A DNA stretch of 64,000 nt from Amycolatopsis alba DSM 44262 (lineage in GTDB: Bacteria > Actinomycetota > Actinomycetes > Mycobacteriales > Pseudonocardiaceae), in the NCBI RefSeq assembly GCF_000384215.1, contig NZ_KB913032.1:7587605-7651604 (forward strand), in the 5' to 3' direction. Below, one piece after another: positions 12,501-18,500 of this stretch (positions are counted from its first letter, which is position 1; each line of letters begins with the position of its first letter). Under the pieces are notes generated by a model. It had not been told where the DNA came from, made no database searches, and saw nothing but the letters and a program-made list of their open reading frames with translations. A program made the translations under genes and the position numbers.

Positions 12501-15500
12501 CCGGCCGACGAATTCGAGGGCGTCCTCGTCATTCCAGCGCACGACGTCGCCGGTGCGGTACATCCGCTCCCCCGGCGGCCCGAACGGGTCCGCGACGAAC
12601 TTGTCGGCGGTCAAACCGGGACGCCCGAGATAGCCACGCGCGAGCCCGGCCCCGGCGAGATGCAGTTCGCCGGGCGCCCCCGGCGGGGCGAGCCGGAGGT
12701 CGTCGTCGAGGACGTAACCGCGGGTGTTGTCCAGTGGCGCGCCGATCGGCACGACGTCGGGTACTTCGTCCGGCAGCGGGTGCACGGTGGCGAAGGTGGT
12801 GGTCTCGGTGGGGCCGTAGACGTCGGCGACCAGGGTTCGCGGGCACGCGGCTCGCACCCGGCGCAACGCGACGGCGGGCACGGCGTCGCCGCCGGTCCAG
12901 ACCTCCCGTACCCCGGCGAACATCTCCGGCGCTTCCTGCGCGACGAGCCGGAACAGCCCGGTCGTCATGAAGACACCGGTCACGTCGTGCGTGGTGATCA
13001 CGCGGCCGAGCGTGTGGACGTCGAGTTCCCCCGGAGGGGCCAGGACGACCGTGCCGCCGTTCAGCAACGGCACCCACAGCTCGTACGTGGAGGCGTCGAA
13101 GGCCTGCGGCGAGTGCAGCAGCACCCGGTCGTGGGCCGCGAAGCGCTGGTCGGCCGCCAGCGCGAGGACGTCCCGATGCCGGGCGGCGACGCCCTTCGGT
13201 TTCCCGGTCGAGCCCGAGGTGTAGATGACGTAAGCAAGCTGCTCGGCGTCGACCGGCACCACGGGCGGCGTCTCCGGAGCGTCGCCCGCGTCCGTGACGA
13301 TCACGCCGTCGTGGATCTCTTCGGCGGTGGCCAGCCAGGCCTGGTCGGTGACGAGGACGTCGGCCTCGGCTTCGCTCAGCAGCAGCCTCAGTCGTTCGGC
13401 GGGGGCGCGCAGGTCCAAGGGCAGATAGGCACCGCCCGTCTTCAGGATCGCGAGCTCGGCGACGACGAGGGCGGGCGAACGGTCCATCAGGAGCGCGACC
13501 CGGTCTTCGGCACGGACTCCGAGGTCGCGCAGCCGATTCGCCAGGCGGTTGGCCCGGACGTCGAGTTCGCCGTAGGTGACGGTCTCCACGTCGGAGACCA
13601 GCGCGACGGCATCGGGAGCCCGGCGCGCGCGAGCCTCGAACAGCTCGGGCACAGCCCCCTCCGATACCTCCCGCGCGGTGGCGTTCCGCTCACGGAGCAG
13701 GTGCCCGATCTCCGGCTCCGACAGCATCGGAATCCGCGTCACAGGCGCGTGCGGTGTCTCCGTGAAGACGCGGATCAGCGTTTCGAGGTGCCCGGCGAGC
13801 TGCCGGGCCAGGTCCGGCCCGATCAGCTCGGGGTCGTGGGTCAGCATCAGCGACAACCGCTGCCCTGGATACGCGACGACGCCGAGGGCGTAGTTCGTGC
13901 GTTCGGCCGCGCGGACGTCCCGCAGTCCCGCGACGTCCGCGACCGGGTAGTTCTCGAAGACGATGATGCTGTCGAACAGGCTGCCGCCGGTGTCGCTCCA
14001 CGACTGCAACCGCGGCAGGCCGACATGGCCGAACCGGCGCGATTCCGCCTGCGCCGCCTGCAGTTCCCGCAGCCAGTCGACGAGGCCGCGCCCGGCGTCG
14101 AGCCTGACCCGCACGGGAAGGGTGTTGATGAACAGACCGGAGATGTCGTCCGCTCCGGGCAGTTCGACGGGCCTGCCGGACACCGTCGCGCCGAAACACA
14201 CCTCGGATTCGCCGCTGTAGCGGGACAGCAGGGCCGCCCAGGCGCCTTGGACGATCGTGTTGAGCGTCAGGTGGTGCCGTCGCGCGAACGCGTGGATCCG
14301 GGCGGTCGTGGCGTCGTCGAACTCCACCGGGACACGAGCGGACGAGCTGGCCGTATGCGCGCGGGCGCCGCGGTCACCGGGCAGCGGCGTCGGGGTCACA
14401 CCGGCGAGTTCGGCCCGCCAGTGGGTTTCGGCCGCCTCGTCGTCCTGCTCGGCGAGCCAGCCGGCGTAGTCGCGGAACGGCCGCCGCGCCCGCGGCTCTT
14501 CCCCGCGCAGCACGGCGAGGACGTCGGACAGGACACCGAAGACGCTCCAGCCGTCGAGCAGCACGTGGTGGAAGGTCCAGATCACCCGGACCGAGGTCTC
14601 CGACTCCTTGGCGATGACCAGCCGCATCAGCGGCGAGCTGGTCAGATCGAGCCCTTCCGCGAGGTCTTCGGCCAAGCGCCGCCGCATCGCCTCCTCGGCG
14701 TCCTCTGTGGACCAGTCCGGATAGCACACCGGGATCCCGGCCGAGCGCCGCACGACCTGCAGTGGCCTCGGCACGCCCTCCCAGACGATCCGGCTACGCA
14801 GGACCGGCGTCCGCTCGACCACCCGCTGCCAGGCGGCGCCGAGCGCCCAGGGGCCGGGAACGTCGTCGACGGTGAAGGAAACCTGTTCGAAGTAGTTGCG
14901 GTCGCCGGGCTGGGCCAGGCCGTGGAACACCATGCCCGCCTGCATCGGGGTCAGCGGATAGACGTCCTCGACGTCCCGGCCGTCACCGACGAGTTCGTCC
15001 ACAGTGGACTGATCGAGACCCGCCAGGGGAAAGTCCGACGGCGTCCGCCCGCCAGCGCCGGGTTCGGCGCAGTGCCCGAGCAATCCACGCAGGTTTTCCA
15101 GCATGCCGTCGGCCAGCCGGGTCACGGTGGCCTCCTCGTGCACGCCTTCCGCGTAGTGCCAGGTGAATTCCAGCGTGTCGCCGGTGACCTGGCCGACCAC
15201 GTCGAGCAGATGAGGACGGACGCCGCCGGGATCGGCGGCCAGGGACAGTTCGCCGTGTGAGCCGGTGTAGAGCTCGCCGTGCAGGTCGAACTGTCCGAGG
15301 TAGTTGAAGCTGATCTGGGGGTCGATGGCCGGAGCCGCGCCGGAGAGATAGCGCAGGGCTCCGTAGCCGATGCCGCGTCGCGGGACCGCGCGCAGCCGCT
15401 CCTTCACGGCTTTGATCGCCGCGCCCCACTCGTCCGGGACGTCCAGCGCCACCGGGAACAGACTGGTGAACCAGCCCACCGTGCGCGAAAGATCCACGCC

Positions 15501-18500
15501 GTCGAACAGATCCTCGCGGCCGTGGCCCTCCAGATCGATCACCGGGACCCGCCCGGTCCACTCCCGCAGCGTCCGGCCGAGCGCGGTCAGCAGGACGTCG
15601 TTGACCCGCGTCCGGTAGACGTCGGGTACCTGCCGCAGCAGTGCTCGCGTCTCGTCCGCGGTCAGCCGGACCGTCACCGCGCGGGCCCGGTCGACCGTGT
15701 TGGCGCCGGTCCCGTCGACGGGGATCGGCACGATCTCGGGGATCGCGCGCCAGTGCGCCAGTTCGTCGTCGAACCCACCGGCTTCCGTATGCGCGGCGAC
15801 GCGGGCCGCCCACTCGCGGAACGATGTCGTCCTCGGCCCGAGATCGACCTGCCGGTAGGCCTGGTCGAGGTCGTCGAGCAGGATCCGCCAGGACACCCCG
15901 TCGACGGCGAGGTGGTGCGCGGACAGGTGCAGCACGCGCCGCGCGGGAGGACCGGACAGCGACCAGCGCAGAAGCGAGTGCCCGTCTTCGACGCCGGTGA
16001 TGCGCAGCCGCCAGTGGTCGCCGTCATGGGTGAACGTCGTGCGCAGCGCGTCGTGGTGCTCGGTCACCGCGGCGACGGCGACGGCGACGGCGAGCGCGGT
16101 TTCGTCGGTGCCCTCGGTCAGTTCGACGGCGATGGCCTGGTCGAAGCGATCGGGTTCGGAGATCGTGTCGAAGAACCAGCGCTGGATCGGGGTCGGCACG
16201 ACGTCACCGGACACGGGCCCCTGATCCGGGGCCGCGGAGGCGTCGGTCAAGGTGGGCGCGAGAGCGGCGATGGTCTGGTGCCGGAACAGGTCCGCCGTGG
16301 TGATCGCCAACCCCGCCTTCCTGGCCCGCGCGCTGACCTGGATGCTGAGGATCGAGTCGCCGCCGAGCGCGAAGAAGTTGTCCTCGACACCGACCCGGTC
16401 GAGGCCGAGCACCTCGGCCCAGATCCCCGCGAGCACGGCCTCACGTTCGGTTCGCGGCGCCGCTCCCCCGCTCACGGCGGGTTGGAAGCGCGGTTCCGGC
16501 AGGGCACGCCGGTCGACCTTCCCGTTGGCGTTGAGGGGAAGCACGTCGAGGACGACGAACGCCGACGGTACGAGATAGTCCGGCAGGGTGCGGCCGAGGG
16601 CGCCGCGCAGCGCCTCGGTGTCCACTGTGGACTCCGAGGCCGCCACGACGTAGGCGACCAGGTGTTTGCGGCCGGCGCCGGTCCGCGCGGTCACCACCGC
16701 CTGCGCCACCACGGGTTCGGCGGTGAGAGCGCGTTCCACCTCGCCGGGTTCGACCCGGAAGCCGCGGATCTTGAGCTGATCGTCGGCGCGGCCGGCGAAC
16801 TCGAGTGTCCCGTCGGCGCGCCACCGCCCCCGGTCACCGGTGCGGTACATGCGTTCGCCGGGAGCACCGTACGGGCAGGCGACGAACCGGTCGGCCGTCG
16901 CGCCCGGCCGGGCGGCGTAACCACGGGCGAGTCCTGGACCCGCGACGCAGATCTCGCCCAGCGCGCCGCGCGGGACCGCGCGCAATCCTTCGTCGAGCAC
17001 GTAGACGCGCATCCCGGTCAGCGGGGTCCCGATGGGGACGACCTCGGGGACCGCGCCGGCGGACGCCATGCGGAACGAGGTCGCGAACGTGGTGGTCTCG
17101 GTCGGCCCGTAGCCGTCGACGACCGCGACACCGGGGCAGCTGTCCAGGACGCGGCGGACGGCTTCGGGCGGGACGACGTCACCGCCGGTCCAGACTTCCC
17201 GCAGGCCACGGAAGCACTCGGGCGCGTCACCGGCGAAGAGCCGGAAAAGACCGGCGGTGAGCCAGAGCGCGGTGACACCGTGCCGCGCGGTCAGCTCCCG
17301 GACGACGTCGGCGTCGACGTCCCCCGGTGGCGCGACGACGACGGTGCCGCCGTTCAGGAGCGGGACCCACAGCTCGTAGGTGGAGGCGTCGAACGCCAGC
17401 GGCGAGTGCAGAAGCACGCGTTCGTGGGCGCCGCCGGTGAAGCGAGGATCCGTGGCCAGCGCGACCACGTCGGCATGCCGGACGGCCACGCCCTTCGGTA
17501 CCCCGGTGGAACCGGAGGTGTACTCGACGTAGGCCAGGTTCGCGGGCTCGACCGCGACCGCGGCCGTGTCCCCGGTCGCGGGCAGCTTCACGATCTGTCC
17601 GTTGTGGACGGTCATGGCGGTGCCGTGCCAAGCGTCGTCGGTGAGCAGTACCGAGGTGCCGTCGAGGAGCAGTCGCAGGCGGTCCTCCGGGGCGCGCAGA
17701 TCCAGCGGCAGGTACGCGGCACCGGCCTTGAGGATCGCCAGCAGCGCCACCACCAGGTCGGCCGAGCGGTCCATCAGCACACCGACCCGGTCTTCCCGGC
17801 GTACGCCGAGCTCGATCAGCCTGCCCGCGAGCCGGGCGGCCCGCACCCGCAGCTCGCCGTAGTCCAGGCGTTCCTCACCGAAGAGCACAGCGGGAACGTC
17901 CGGGTGCCGCTCGGCGTGCTGATCGAACAGACGCGTGATGGTCATCGACGGAGCTGCGCCCGGCGACGACAGGGCCAAGCGGTCGCCCTCGGTGAGAAGC
18001 GGAAGGTCACCCACCGGACGGGCGGGGTCGGCGGCGATCCCGGTGAGGAGGGTGTCCAGGCTCGCCGTCAACCGCTCGATCGTCGCCCGGTCGAAGAGCT
18101 CGGTGGCGTACTCGACGGTGACCCGCAGCCCGTCCGCGCGCGGCCAGAACTCCACGACCAGGTCGAACCGGGCCGACGGCCGGGGCAGGTCGTACTCCGA
18201 GACCCGCAGGCCGGCGGCCTCACGCGGGCGGACCAGCGGGCTCTGCAGGACCACGACCGCCTGCACCAGCGGCGTCCGCGACGGATCACGCTCGGGCTGC
18301 ACCTCGTCGACGACGCGGTCGAAGGGGACGTCGGCGTGCGCGAACGCCTCCAGCGCGGTCTCCCGGAATCCGGCGAGGAAGTCCGCGAACGGCCGCGTTC
18401 GGTCGACCTGCGAGCGCAGGACCAGGGTGTTGACGAAGAACCCCGTCAGCGTCTCCCATTCGGCCCGGTCACGACCGGCGACCGCGGTGCCGACGGCGAT